From BQJU01 sp964015035 (GTDB lineage: Bacteria > Bacteroidota > Bacteroidia > Chitinophagales > Saprospiraceae), in assembly GCA_964015035.1 (NCBI GenBank), contig CAXHCA010000005.1, positions 31,575 to 95,574 on the forward strand: a stretch of 64,000 nt of DNA, written 5' to 3'. Position 1 is the first letter of the stretch. Each line of letters starts with the position of its first letter. The position numbers and the translations under genes are program-made. Below, in pieces: positions 1-8,256 of the stretch. The notes below the pieces were generated by a model. The model saw only the letters and a program-made list of their open reading frames with translations, had not been told where the DNA came from and searched no databases.

Positions 1-1
1 A

Positions 2-538
2 GAAAAGGCTTTTCTGGAAAAAGAATTTAAAGCCACCAGTATTCCCGCTACGGTAGATGGAGTGCTGGGGATGACCATGACGCAACCGGTAGAAGGAAAC
101 CTGGTGCATATGGCCCTGCACGGACACAGCGACTCCGTCTTTAATGAGCAAAAACTGATCTTGGAAGACGGCAAAGGATTAAATCCCAATGCCATGTTTG
201 GTCCTTATGATTGCGGTGATCAACCGGCCATTTCCTTTATGTTTCTCAATGCCTGTCAGGTAGGTACGGCGGGAGAAACCCTAGGGCAGGCCAGTGGATT
301 TCCAGGGATATTGCTGAAAAAAGGCATGTTGGGTTTCATCGCACCATTGTGGGAAGTACATGATGTGGCCGCTCGTGAATTTGCGGAGACCTTTTATCAA
401 GAAACGCTTAACAATAAAAAGCCTGTTGCCGAAGTACTGCTAGACCTTCGCCGTAAGTATGACTTTAAGGAATCACTGACCCCATTGGCCTATCTCTATT
501 ATGGTCATCCGGGGTTGGTATTAGATTATAAACACTAA
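2..538 (+). CDS. CHAT-domain (caspase-like) cysteine protease, 5'-truncated by window edge
   Basis: The reading frame is open to the first base of the window, so this is the C-terminal 178 residues of a longer protein. A GTG at 62 is the first start-like codon but falls inside the conserved domain. The CHAT fold is recognised by the dyad motifs: LHGH (His near residue 40 of the fragment) and NACQ (Cys about residue 85), followed by the APLWEVHD segment and the terminal GHPGLVL that CHAT domains often carry. CHAT proteins are caspase/separase-clan peptidases, often fused to TPR or effector-associated domains and used in bacterial conflict or regulated-death pathways. The hydrolase gene begins only 19 bases downstream, suggesting an operon. 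Substrate and N-terminal domains are unknown because they lie outside the window. Confidence 0.85.
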   Translation, partial: EKAFLEKEFKATSIPATVDGVLGMTMTQPVEGNLVHMALHGHSDSVFNEQKLILEDGKGLNPNAMFGPYDCGDQPAISFMFLNACQVGTAGETLGQASGFPGILLKKGMLGFIAPLWEVHDVAAREFAETFYQETLNNKKPVAEVLLDLRRKYDFKESLTPLAYLYYGHPGLVLDYKH

Positions 539-557
539 TAAACTAAACTGAAACATC

Positions 558-2066
558 ATGGGTAAGGAAACTCCATTAGCCGGAAGTATTGAACCCATCA
601 AAATATCTTCCAGTGAATTCACGCTGCATTGTCCGGGTATGCACGGTATGGTCAAGGAAATGGAAACCGATAAATCCACTACCCGAGGGCCTGGCGTAGA
701 GGACCCTATGCATAAAATGGTGATGGAGTCGGCGAAGGACAATGATATCATCCTGTTTAATCAATTTGAAATTGAGATCGAAAAGGATGATCTAAAAGAC
801 GCTCCGGAAACGCAGACCCGGGCGGCCGGAGTCACCCGTACAACAGAGATGGGAGAACCGGCGATGGTGCTTTCCGCGCCAAAGCTCGAAGAAAATATGG
901 CCTCTGCGGTACTGTATACCGATGAAGACGGGGAGTCGCGCTGGGTCTTTCCCGAAGAGAAAAACCCTCGGGATAAATTCACCTTTTTGCTGCCGCGTGA
1001 AGGTGCGCCACCTCTCCCCACAGATGGATCTACCGTGCGCGGGGTCATTACCAAAGGCATTCGGCGGGTAGTCAAGGTGTTTGCCTGGCTAACGGATGAA
1101 ATCGTCGGCGCGGGGGCTTTGATTCTGGTCAAAAACTGGGAAAGTAAAAAACGACCTTACACTTTAAATTCTGTGTTAGCCGATCGGGATGATGCACCGG
1201 TTGATTGGGACAAGATATCCGGAGAGCGATCTCTGTTGCTCATTCACGGCACCTTTTCTACTTGGCAGTCGGCTTTTGACGGTTTGCGCAGGAGTAAAAC
1301 CTGGTTTCCGCAAATGCAGGAGTTTTACGGCAACCGCATATTTGCTTTTAATCATCCCAGTTTGCACCAGACGCCGGCAGAAAATGTCAAAACCTTGATG
1401 GAAATGCTGCCCGATGGGGTTGAATTGGATATCGACATTATTACGCACAGTCGGGGAGGTCTGGTCGGTCGAGAAATGTGTGAAAGACTGGCGGATATTG
1501 ACCCTTTTGGTCGGAAGGTGGCCATCAAAAAGGCCATTTTTGTGGCGGGCCCACACCTTGGTACCACCTTACTGAATAAAGATCATATACTGACACTGAT
1601 CGATACCTACACCAACATGCTCACCAATTTACCCGATAATCCGGCGACGATTATCATGGAAGCAATTGTCAATCTGGTGAAGATTATTGGAGGCGGGGCG
1701 ATTGAAGGATTACCGGGTTTACAGTCTATGGTGCCTGATGGTGATTATATCAAGCGCCTGAATGGTACGCCTCCTATCGATACCACTTATTACGCCATAG
1801 GGGCTAAGTATGCACCCCATGACGAAAAGTTGCTACAACGCTTTGGCAAACGTCTGTTGATGAAAGTGCTGGCCAAGATATTTGAAGAGGATAGTGATAT
1901 GGTAGTGCCTACTATGGGGTCTTTTGATACCCTACTCGGTAACGGGGGCTTTCCCATTCCGGAAGACCGGCAGAAATTGTATCAAATGGATGACGATATC
2001 AACCACATTACCTTCTTTGAACACGATGTAGTGAATCGGCAGTTGTTTAATTGGTTGTCATCATAA
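558..2066 (+). CDS. Alpha/beta hydrolase (lipase/PGAP1-like)
   Basis: A 502-residue protein with an unrecognised N-terminal part of about 220 residues followed by an alpha/beta-hydrolase domain. The oxyanion strand is LLIHGTFS (His230-Gly-Thr), the nucleophile elbow is THSRGG (Ser298), an Asp in SDMVVP fits the acid position, and His483 or His489 near the C-terminus could complete the triad. The Ser elbow has Thr-His in place of the usual Gly-His, as in DUF676/PGAP1-type lipases and esterases. No signal peptide is visible, so it is probably cytoplasmic. It starts 19 bases after the CHAT gene and is likely co-transcribed. CHAT proteases next to hydrolases occur in bacterial effector cassettes, so this may be a protease-linked effector or a scaffold-bound esterase; that role is inference. 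Confidence 0.75.
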   Translation: MGKETPLAGSIEPIKISSSEFTLHCPGMHGMVKEMETDKSTTRGPGVEDPMHKMVMESAKDNDIILFNQFEIEIEKDDLKDAPETQTRAAGVTRTTEMGEPAMVLSAPKLEENMASAVLYTDEDGESRWVFPEEKNPRDKFTFLLPREGAPPLPTDGSTVRGVITKGIRRVVKVFAWLTDEIVGAGALILVKNWESKKRPYTLNSVLADRDDAPVDWDKISGERSLLLIHGTFSTWQSAFDGLRRSKTWFPQMQEFYGNRIFAFNHPSLHQTPAENVKTLMEMLPDGVELDIDIITHSRGGLVGREMCERLADIDPFGRKVAIKKAIFVAGPHLGTTLLNKDHILTLIDTYTNMLTNLPDNPATIIMEAIVNLVKIIGGGAIEGLPGLQSMVPDGDYIKRLNGTPPIDTTYYAIGAKYAPHDEKLLQRFGKRLLMKVLAKIFEEDSDMVVPTMGSFDTLLGNGGFPIPEDRQKLYQMDDDINHITFFEHDVVNRQLFNWLSS

Positions 2067-2090
2067 GTCACATTCACTAATGCACGGCCC

Positions 2091-3203
2091 ATGCAAAACC
2101 TCATTTTTTGGATTTTTATCTTGGCTACGGCAGTGCAATTGTTCTTTTGGGGAGGGGTGTTTTCCAGGTTGGCCCGGTATTTGGTAAAAAAAAATAAAAA
2201 ATCTGAGGCCACTCATTTTCCCGGAGTTTCAGTAGTGATTTGCGCCCGCAATGAAGCGGAAAATCTGAAAAAAAACCTTCCCGGCATCCTCCAACAGGAT
2301 TATCCTTTGTTTGAAGTTATCGTCGTAAATGACGATTCAAATGATGAAACCTGGAAAATTCTTTTGGATTTTCAAACAAAAAATCCGATCTTACACCCTG
2401 TAAACGTCACAGAAAAGTTGTTGCCCGGAAAAAAGGCAGCATTGACAAAGGGCATCGAAGCCGCCCGTCATGAAATCATATTACTCACCGACGCAGATTG
2501 TCGGCCTACAAGTAAGGAATGGATTTTTAAAATGCAATCCGCACTTAAAGGCAAAATTCAAATCGGTTTAGGTTATGGTCCGTATTTTTCTAAGAAAGGC
2601 TTCCTGAATACTTTTATACGCTTTGAGACTGTTTACGCGGCTATCCAATACCAATCCTTCACATTAATGCGAATGCCCTACATGGGTGTAGGGCGAAATT
2701 TAGTTTATCGCAAGTCTTTGTTTGCAAAAGCAAATGGCTTTCGAAAACATGCTCATCTTGCGTCCGGTGATGATGATTTATTCATTAATGCCGTTGCTAA
2801 TGGGCATAATACTACTGTTATATTAGATCCAGCCACTTTTGTGTTTTCCGAAGCCAAAAGCAGCTGGAGAGACTACTACTACCAAAAATCGAGACACTTA
2901 ACTACTGGTAGCCATTATCGGCTCCGCCACCAATTGGCACTGGGCGCACTTGCAGCCAGCCATTTTGGGCATTACGCCGGCGCGATAATTCTACTTGGGT
3001 TAGGAGTCAGCCCTCAGGCAATTTGTATATGGTATTTGGTGAGAATCCTAGTAGTAGTCGCAGTGTATGCAGGCATCCTATCCAAACTCAAGGCAGTTGA
3101 TCTGCTTCCCTGGATCCCTTTTCTAGACTTATTTTATCTGCTCTACTACTTGGCATTTACACCGGCTTTATTAACAACCGGCAATCAAAGAAAATGGAAG
3201 TAG
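2091..3203 (+). CDS. Membrane-associated family 2 glycosyltransferase
   Basis: A 370-residue protein with an N-terminal hydrophobic anchor (about residues 3-22), a GT-A glycosyltransferase domain (about 45-280) and two or three C-terminal membrane segments (about 284-360). Visible family motifs are VVICARNEAEN at the start of the nucleotide-binding fold, the metal-binding DAD (134-136) within LLTDADC, the acidic GDDD (226-229) where GT2 enzymes place the catalytic base, and QKSRH (265-269) in the place of the QxxRW-like acceptor motif. The family transfers a sugar from a nucleotide-sugar to a lipid or polysaccharide acceptor at the inner membrane; the substrate cannot be read from sequence. 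The 3' end overlaps the following sigma-factor gene by 10 bases, indicating translational coupling. Confidence 0.85.
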   Translation: MQNLIFWIFILATAVQLFFWGGVFSRLARYLVKKNKKSEATHFPGVSVVICARNEAENLKKNLPGILQQDYPLFEVIVVNDDSNDETWKILLDFQTKNPILHPVNVTEKLLPGKKAALTKGIEAARHEIILLTDADCRPTSKEWIFKMQSALKGKIQIGLGYGPYFSKKGFLNTFIRFETVYAAIQYQSFTLMRMPYMGVGRNLVYRKSLFAKANGFRKHAHLASGDDDLFINAVANGHNTTVILDPATFVFSEAKSSWRDYYYQKSRHLTTGSHYRLRHQLALGALAASHFGHYAGAIILLGLGVSPQAICIWYLVRILVVVAVYAGILSKLKAVDLLPWIPFLDLFYLLYYLAFTPALLTTGNQRKWK

Positions 3204-3841
3204 TAGCCAAAAACGTATTATCAAAAAAGGCCCACGCCGATTATGAATTGGTAAAAAAGGCCGTACAAGGCGATCAAAGAGCGTATGCTTCACTGATGAA
3301 TCGTTACCAAACCTCGATTTATCACCTGATGTTGAAAATGGTCAACGATCGCGAAGACGCCAATGACCTCACCATTGAGGCTTTTGGTAAGGCTTTTCTT
3401 AAACTCCCCAGCTACGTACCGCGCTACGCTTTTAGTACCTGGTTGTTTAAGATTGCTATCAATAATTGCATCGATTACGTGCGTAAAAAGCGCATGTTGA
3501 CCTACTCTATCGATGATCCGATCGAACCGGATAGCGAGCAGGATTACAGCAGTAGCTTGCGGGCCAAAGTGCTCAACCCGGAAGAGGAAGTGATTCGCAA
3601 GCAACGGGTCAAATTGATGAGACAAGTATTAACCAAACTCAGTAATAAGTACCGTCTGATGATCGAGCTGCGCTTTTTTGAAGAGCTCAGCTATGAAGAA
3701 ATATCCAACGAGTTGAATATTCCACTCGGAACGGTAAAAGCTCAATTGTTTCGGGCCAAAGAAATGCTCTACGAATTGTTGCAACAGCCAGGTGCCAGTG
3801 CCTATCTGGAAACAACAAGACGTCGGACAGGAACAGCCTGA
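3194..3841 (+). CDS. ECF-type RNA polymerase sigma factor
   Basis: A 215-residue sigma-70 family protein. Region 2 covers about residues 20-95 (AYASLMNRYQ, DANDLTIEAFGKAF, FSTWLFKIAINNCID) and region 4 about 145-195 (ELSYEEISNELNIPLGTVKAQLFRAKE), a helix-turn-helix for -35 recognition. Region 3 and the N-terminal region 1 are absent, as in ECF factors. The start ATG lies within the end of the glycosyltransferase gene, so both are made from one message. No anti-sigma gene follows; a rho-independent terminator comes about 80 bases later. The family is common in Bacteroidota and is sometimes constitutive. The target regulon is unknown. Confidence 0.9.
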   Translation: MEVVAKNVLSKKAHADYELVKKAVQGDQRAYASLMNRYQTSIYHLMLKMVNDREDANDLTIEAFGKAFLKLPSYVPRYAFSTWLFKIAINNCIDYVRKKRMLTYSIDDPIEPDSEQDYSSSLRAKVLNPEEEVIRKQRVKLMRQVLTKLSNKYRLMIELRFFEELSYEEISNELNIPLGTVKAQLFRAKEMLYELLQQPGASAYLETTRRRTGTA

Positions 3842-3919
3842 TTGTTTTTACGATTTAGTCGTAAGCCCAAAAGTTATCCTAATTAATATTAAGCTTTAGT
3901 TTCAACAAGTTCACATTCG

Positions 3920-3956
3920 ATAGGAGTCTTCTTCTCAGAGAAGGCTCCTATTTTTT
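3920..3956 (+). terminator. Rho-independent terminator after the glycosyltransferase-sigma operon
   Basis: ATAGGAG (3920-3926) pairs with CTCCTAT (3945-3951) and CTTCT (3928-3932) with AGAAG (3939-3943), with a T/G position between the two blocks, a six-base loop and a TTTTTTG tract following. The location, between the sigma factor gene and the next lipoprotein gene, fits. Confidence 0.75.
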
Positions 3957-3968
3957 GTAGTACTTTGC

Positions 3969-3976
3969 TAATTTTG
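3969..3976 (+). promoter_or_regulatory. Putative Bacteroidota -7 box (TAATTTTG)
   Basis: TAATTTTG matches the Bacteroidota TAnnTTTG consensus exactly and lies 12 bases before the chosen lipoprotein start, just after a terminator. No TTTG is found at the expected 19-20 base distance upstream, so the assignment is tentative. It supports the start at 3989 rather than an in-frame start at 3965, which would lie before the box. Confidence 0.45.
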
Positions 3977-3988
3977 CAGGAAAAAGTT

Positions 3989-4549
3989 ATGAAAGCAACC
4001 TTTGCCAATTTTTTTCTGCTCATTAGTGCCTTCTTGTGTTTATTCACTTCCTGTGGCCCCACAGCGGATGCACCAAACAGCAATCGCGATGATCAACTAG
4101 CTGCTATCAATGCGTTGGAACAAAAATTGCGTGCTCAAAAAGACGTCAAATTGGATACGGCTTCCGCCAATGCGCTGATCGAGCAGAGCATGGATTTTGT
4201 CACCACTTACCCCAGTGATTCTTTGTCCGGCGATATCTTATTCAAAGCTGCCGATGTATCAAGAGGCGTAGGGCATTACCAACAAGCTATTGAGATGTGG
4301 GACCGTTTTTATCGCGAATATCCTACCCACGACAAAGTGCCCATTTCCCTCTTTCTGAAGGCATTTACCGCAGATAAAGATTTGAAAGATGTCGGATTGG
4401 CTATTTCCTCTTACGAACGATTCCTACTAAAATATCCGGATCATCCGGTGGCCAAGGATGCCCGTTTTTTACTGGAAATCCTGCAAAACGATCAATCGCC
4501 GGAGGAGCTGATCAAACAGTTTGAAAAGAATAATCCGGGAGATGAATAA
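3989..4549 (+). CDS. TPR-like lipoprotein
   Basis: A 186-residue protein with a lipoprotein signal peptide: a hydrophobic stretch from residue 8 and an FTSC lipobox with Cys22. The mature part is helical, and one region (about 75-165) reads as tetratricopeptide-type repeats, with phrases such as HYQQAIEMWDRFYREYP and AISSYERFLLKYPDHP, resembling BamD/YbgF-type periplasmic TPR proteins. It probably sits in the periplasm anchored to a membrane and acts as a protein-protein scaffold; no catalytic motif is seen. The start at 3989 was preferred over 3965 because it puts the signal peptide at the N-terminus and follows a -7 box. Confidence 0.7.
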   Translation: MKATFANFFLLISAFLCLFTSCGPTADAPNSNRDDQLAAINALEQKLRAQKDVKLDTASANALIEQSMDFVTTYPSDSLSGDILFKAADVSRGVGHYQQAIEMWDRFYREYPTHDKVPISLFLKAFTADKDLKDVGLAISSYERFLLKYPDHPVAKDARFLLEILQNDQSPEELIKQFEKNNPGDE

Positions 4550-4745
4550 TGCTTTTGTTACTAAAGCGTTAAAGTTGACCAGACTGGCCGGAAGGGAGGA
4601 CATGCGCCCGCTAGATTTTGGTTATCTTGCAGGTTAATGTAATTCGTACCTGACAATTGGGAGATTACCTTCTAAAAAGACTTGCCTTTCGGCCAATGTT
4701 ACGGCTGTTGTCAGTACCGAAAGAACTAAAATAAAAGACCTCATT

Positions 4746-5918
4746 ATGAAAAATTTGATTTTAACCTCACTTATATTATTCATCGGATTGGTTAATGCTA
4801 AGGCTCAAGGGATTGAGTTTTTCCACGGCACGTGGGAAGAAGCGGTGGCCAAAGCGCAGAAAGAAGAAAAAGTCATTTTTGTGGATGCCTACGCCAGTTG
4901 GTGCGGACCGTGCAAGCGCATGGCCGCCAATGTGTTTCCACAGCCGGAAGTGGGCGAATTTTTTAATAAAAACTTCGTTTGCCTCAAGCTGGATATGGAG
5001 AAAGATCCGGTAGGGGTGCGGTTTCGTCAAAAATATCCCGTTTCGGCATTTCCTACCCTTTATTTCATCGATTACAATGAAGAAGTGGTGCAGGTGGTTC
5101 GCGGTGCTCAACAGGCTGATGCCTTGATCAAATTGGGGGAGAGTGTGTTGGGAAAAGTAGACCGTAGTGGCGAATTTTCGGAGGCTTACGAAAATGGCGA
5201 CCGCAACCCGGAATTGGTGTACAACTACGTTAAAGCCCTCAACCGGGCAGGAAAGTCCAGTCTGAAAATTGCCAATGACTACCTACGCGATCAGGAAGAC
5301 CTGACCACGGAGCAAAACCTCAAATTTATCCTGGAAGCGACTACCGAAGCCGATTCGCGAATTTTTGCATTGATGATTGAAAATCGCAAGTCCATTGAAG
5401 CCCTGATGGGCAAAGAAGCAGTACAGGAAAAAATTATGCAAGCTTGTCAGGCCACTGCACAAAAAGGCATCGAGTTTGAAAGTAAGGACCTGATTGACGA
5501 AGCCATCGGCAAGATGAAAAAGCATTATCCTGCGGAAGCGGAAGTTTTTGCCATCAAGACCCAGATGTCCTTTTGCCTGGAATGCCAAGATGCTAAAGAA
5601 TACGTTGACGCTTGTAAGGATTACGCCAAGAAGGTAGTCAACAACGATCCGGAGCACTTGGACAAATTGGCCATCACCCTGCTCAAGAAATTTGGCGATG
5701 ATGACAAGGCGATGAAAACGGCAGAAAAATTTGCCGAAAAGGCAGCAAAAGACAGCAATCGCTACGAATATTACATCACCTATGCCGATATTTTGAAGAA
5801 AAACGGCAAGCAGAAAGATGCATTGGATGCCGCTAATAGATCACTGGAACTTGCTCGGGAGCAAGGGCCCAATGCCGTGCGGATGGTGGAAGGTTTTATT
5901 CAGCGCATTCAAGGGTAA
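4746..5918 (+). CDS. Secreted thioredoxin-fold protein (first of tandem pair)
   Basis: A 390-residue protein with a Sec signal peptide (about 1-21, ending KAQG). It has a thioredoxin-like domain (about 25-135) with the redox motif WCGPC (Cys53/Cys56) and the cis-Pro loop FPTLYF. The remaining 250 residues are helical, with TPR-like periodicity towards the end (EYYITYADILKKNGKQKDAL). The thioredoxin part resembles DUF255/thioredoxin_7 proteins, which act as periplasmic thiol oxidoreductases. The gene downstream encodes a paralogue with the same layout. The upstream gap of 196 bases shows no clear consensus promoter. The physiological partner is unknown. Confidence 0.8.
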   Translation: MKNLILTSLILFIGLVNAKAQGIEFFHGTWEEAVAKAQKEEKVIFVDAYASWCGPCKRMAANVFPQPEVGEFFNKNFVCLKLDMEKDPVGVRFRQKYPVSAFPTLYFIDYNEEVVQVVRGAQQADALIKLGESVLGKVDRSGEFSEAYENGDRNPELVYNYVKALNRAGKSSLKIANDYLRDQEDLTTEQNLKFILEATTEADSRIFALMIENRKSIEALMGKEAVQEKIMQACQATAQKGIEFESKDLIDEAIGKMKKHYPAEAEVFAIKTQMSFCLECQDAKEYVDACKDYAKKVVNNDPEHLDKLAITLLKKFGDDDKAMKTAEKFAEKAAKDSNRYEYYITYADILKKNGKQKDALDAANRSLELAREQGPNAVRMVEGFIQRIQG

Positions 5919-6000
5919 TCAGAATTTCGCCATTTAAATCCTCATTCGGTTGGGCAACTAATCGAAAGGACGACGTGTTGTTCAAAAAAAAATAACCATA

Positions 6001-7161
6001 ATGAAACTCAAATTAATTGTATTGTTGCAGATCCTGTTCATCGGAAATATGATGGCTCAGGGAGGGATCAAATTTTCGGAAGGGTCGTGGAACGATATTT
6101 TGGCGAAGGCTAAAGCGGAAAACCGCATTATCTTCATGGATGCCTATACGACCTGGTGTGGCCCTTGTAAAATGATGGCGCAAAATTCCTTTCCGGAAAG
6201 ATCGGTAGGGGATTATTTTAACGCCCAATTTGTCAACGTAAAAATTGACATGGAGAAAGGAGAAGGCCTGCAAATCGCGCAGGATTATCAGGTAAGAGCT
6301 TATCCCACACTGCTTTTTATCAATGGAGATGGCGAGCTGGTACACCGTGGCGTGGGCTACCGTGGCCCTGATGAATTGCTGGCTTTGGGCAAAATTGCCG
6401 CCGATCCAAAATCAAATATGCTCGGAATGGCAGAGACCTATAAAAGTGGTGATTACCAGCCGGATTTTTTACGCCGCTATGCATTGGCGAAAGCCGAAAT
6501 GATGGACGGGAGCCATGAAGAAATTGCGGATGCCTATTTGGAAACACAAAAAGATTGGAATACCGAGCAAAATCGCGAGTTCATCTATACCATGATTGAT
6601 GATGCCGAGGGAAAAAAGTTTGACTATCTGGTAGAAAACCGGGCGGCTTTCGCCCAACAATTTGGCAAAGCAGCAGTGATCAATCGCATTCAGGCGTTGA
6701 TTTTGCGCAAGGCATTTTCCAATGCCACAGAAATGCCGGCACTAGAGGAAATTGATGCTTTATTTGCGAAAGCATATCCTGAAGTGGCGCCTCAATTGTC
6801 GGCTAGTTTTAGAATGAACTACTACCAGCAGGTGGGCGATATGGACAACTTTGCCAAAGCAGCTATCAACTACTTCGACAAATATCCCTCTGATGATTTG
6901 ATGGAGTTGAATAATGCTTCTTGGGCCTTTTTTGAGAGTGTCAATGACATGAAGCAGCTGAAAAAGGCCGTAAAATGGGCGGAAAAGTCGGTCAAAATTG
7001 ATAAACAATATTTCAATCTGGATACGTTGGCCGCGCTGTATTTTAAAACCGGACAACAGAAAAAGGGGCTCAAAACAGCCAATGAGGCCATTGAGTTGGC
7101 GAAAGCCAATGATGAGGATTATTCCGGTACCGAGGTATTGATTGAGATGTATACAAAATAA
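6001..7161 (+). CDS. Secreted thioredoxin-fold protein (second of tandem pair)
   Basis: A 386-residue paralogue of the preceding gene, clearly from a tandem duplication. It has a signal peptide (1-20), WCGPC at Cys53/Cys56 (the same residue numbers as in its neighbour), the cis-Pro loop YPTLLF, and a long helical C-terminal region ending in a TPR-like unit. The two differ substantially along their length, so the duplication is old. Both are probably periplasmic thiol-disulfide enzymes with a helical binding domain. The thiL start follows 6 bases after this stop, so the three genes may be co-transcribed, although the functions are unrelated. Confidence 0.8.
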   Translation: MKLKLIVLLQILFIGNMMAQGGIKFSEGSWNDILAKAKAENRIIFMDAYTTWCGPCKMMAQNSFPERSVGDYFNAQFVNVKIDMEKGEGLQIAQDYQVRAYPTLLFINGDGELVHRGVGYRGPDELLALGKIAADPKSNMLGMAETYKSGDYQPDFLRRYALAKAEMMDGSHEEIADAYLETQKDWNTEQNREFIYTMIDDAEGKKFDYLVENRAAFAQQFGKAAVINRIQALILRKAFSNATEMPALEEIDALFAKAYPEVAPQLSASFRMNYYQQVGDMDNFAKAAINYFDKYPSDDLMELNNASWAFFESVNDMKQLKKAVKWAEKSVKIDKQYFNLDTLAALYFKTGQQKKGLKTANEAIELAKANDEDYSGTEVLIEMYTK

Positions 7162-7167
7162 TATTTA

Positions 7168-8226
7168 ATGGCAGAACAGGAAAAAGTAAGCCGTACGGAC
7201 GTCAATACTTTGGGCGAATTTGGACTGATTGACCACTTGACCAAGGAGGCTCGGAGAGAAAATCCGTCTACACTGAAAGGTGTTGGCGATGATGCGGCAG
7301 TGATTGATAATGGAGCTCACTTGACGGTGGTGTCCACAGATATGTTGGTAGAAGGCATTCATTTTGATTTGATGTATACCCCACTGAAACATTTGGGCTA
7401 TAAATCGGTAGTGGTCAACCTTTCTGACATCTATGCAATGAATGCGACGCCCAAGCAGGTAACCGTGTCCATGGCTTTGTCCAACCGGTTTTCGGTTGAG
7501 GCGCTGGAAGAACTGTACGCCGGTATTCATGCTGCTTGCGAACGCTACGGTGTGGATTTGGTGGGGGGAGATACAACCTCTTCACCCAAGGGGCTCTATC
7601 TCAGTATCACAGCCATTGGGCAAGTGAAAAAGGAGAAGGTCGTGTACCGCAATACTGCCCGCGTAGGCGATTTGGTGTGTATTACCGGTAATTTGGGAGC
7701 GGCGTACTTGGGGTTGCAATTGTTGGAACGCGAACGTCAGGTGTACCTGGCCGATCCCAATATGAAACCCGATTTGGAAAACCAAGATTTTCTGGTGGGC
7801 CGATTGCTCAAGCCGGAGGCGCGGCAGGACATTATCGATATGTTTGCCAAAAACAAACTGGTGCCTACGTCTATGATCGATATTTCGGATGGACTGGCGT
7901 CGGAATTGTATCATATTTGCCAGCAGTCGGGGGTGGGGGCCTTCATTGAGGAAAGTGGTGTGCCCATTCACCCTGATGCCCAGCAGATGGCCATCAAGTT
8001 TAAACTAGACCCGATCACTTGTGCGTTGAGTGGTGGAGAAGATTACGAGCTTTTATTTACTATACGGCCAAACGATGTGGAGAAAATTCGATATTTGCCA
8101 GACATTTACATCGCCGGAGAGATCGTGAAAGCGTCGGATGGCATCAAATTGCATACCACCGGGGGGAATATCCACGATATCACGGCTCAAGGGTGGAAAC
8201 ATTTTAACCCCGGAAACAAGGGGTAA
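7168..8226 (+). CDS. thiL: Thiamine-monophosphate kinase
   Basis: A 352-residue cytoplasmic enzyme of the AIRS/PurM-like kinase family that phosphorylates thiamine monophosphate to thiamine diphosphate with ATP. ThiL signatures seen are GVGDDAAVID (38-47) binding Mg-ATP, STDMLVEGIHF (56-66), the SDIYAMNATPK motif, GGDTTSS, DISDGLASEL and SGGEDYELLF near residue 285. The length is close to that of other ThiL proteins, and the start ATG six bases after the thioredoxin gene gives the expected N-terminus (LGEFGLIDHL). No other thiamine gene is nearby. Confidence 0.95.
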   Translation: MAEQEKVSRTDVNTLGEFGLIDHLTKEARRENPSTLKGVGDDAAVIDNGAHLTVVSTDMLVEGIHFDLMYTPLKHLGYKSVVVNLSDIYAMNATPKQVTVSMALSNRFSVEALEELYAGIHAACERYGVDLVGGDTTSSPKGLYLSITAIGQVKKEKVVYRNTARVGDLVCITGNLGAAYLGLQLLERERQVYLADPNMKPDLENQDFLVGRLLKPEARQDIIDMFAKNKLVPTSMIDISDGLASELYHICQQSGVGAFIEESGVPIHPDAQQMAIKFKLDPITCALSGGEDYELLFTIRPNDVEKIRYLPDIYIAGEIVKASDGIKLHTTGGNIHDITAQGWKHFNPGNKG

Positions 8227-8256
8227 TGAATCTCAATATATTACAATCGTAAGTTC

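Noticed and set aside
761..1132. Open frame on the minus strand inside the hydrolase gene
   Set aside because: It is antisense to a clearly conserved coding region and has atypical composition; many similar shadow frames occur inside other genes here.
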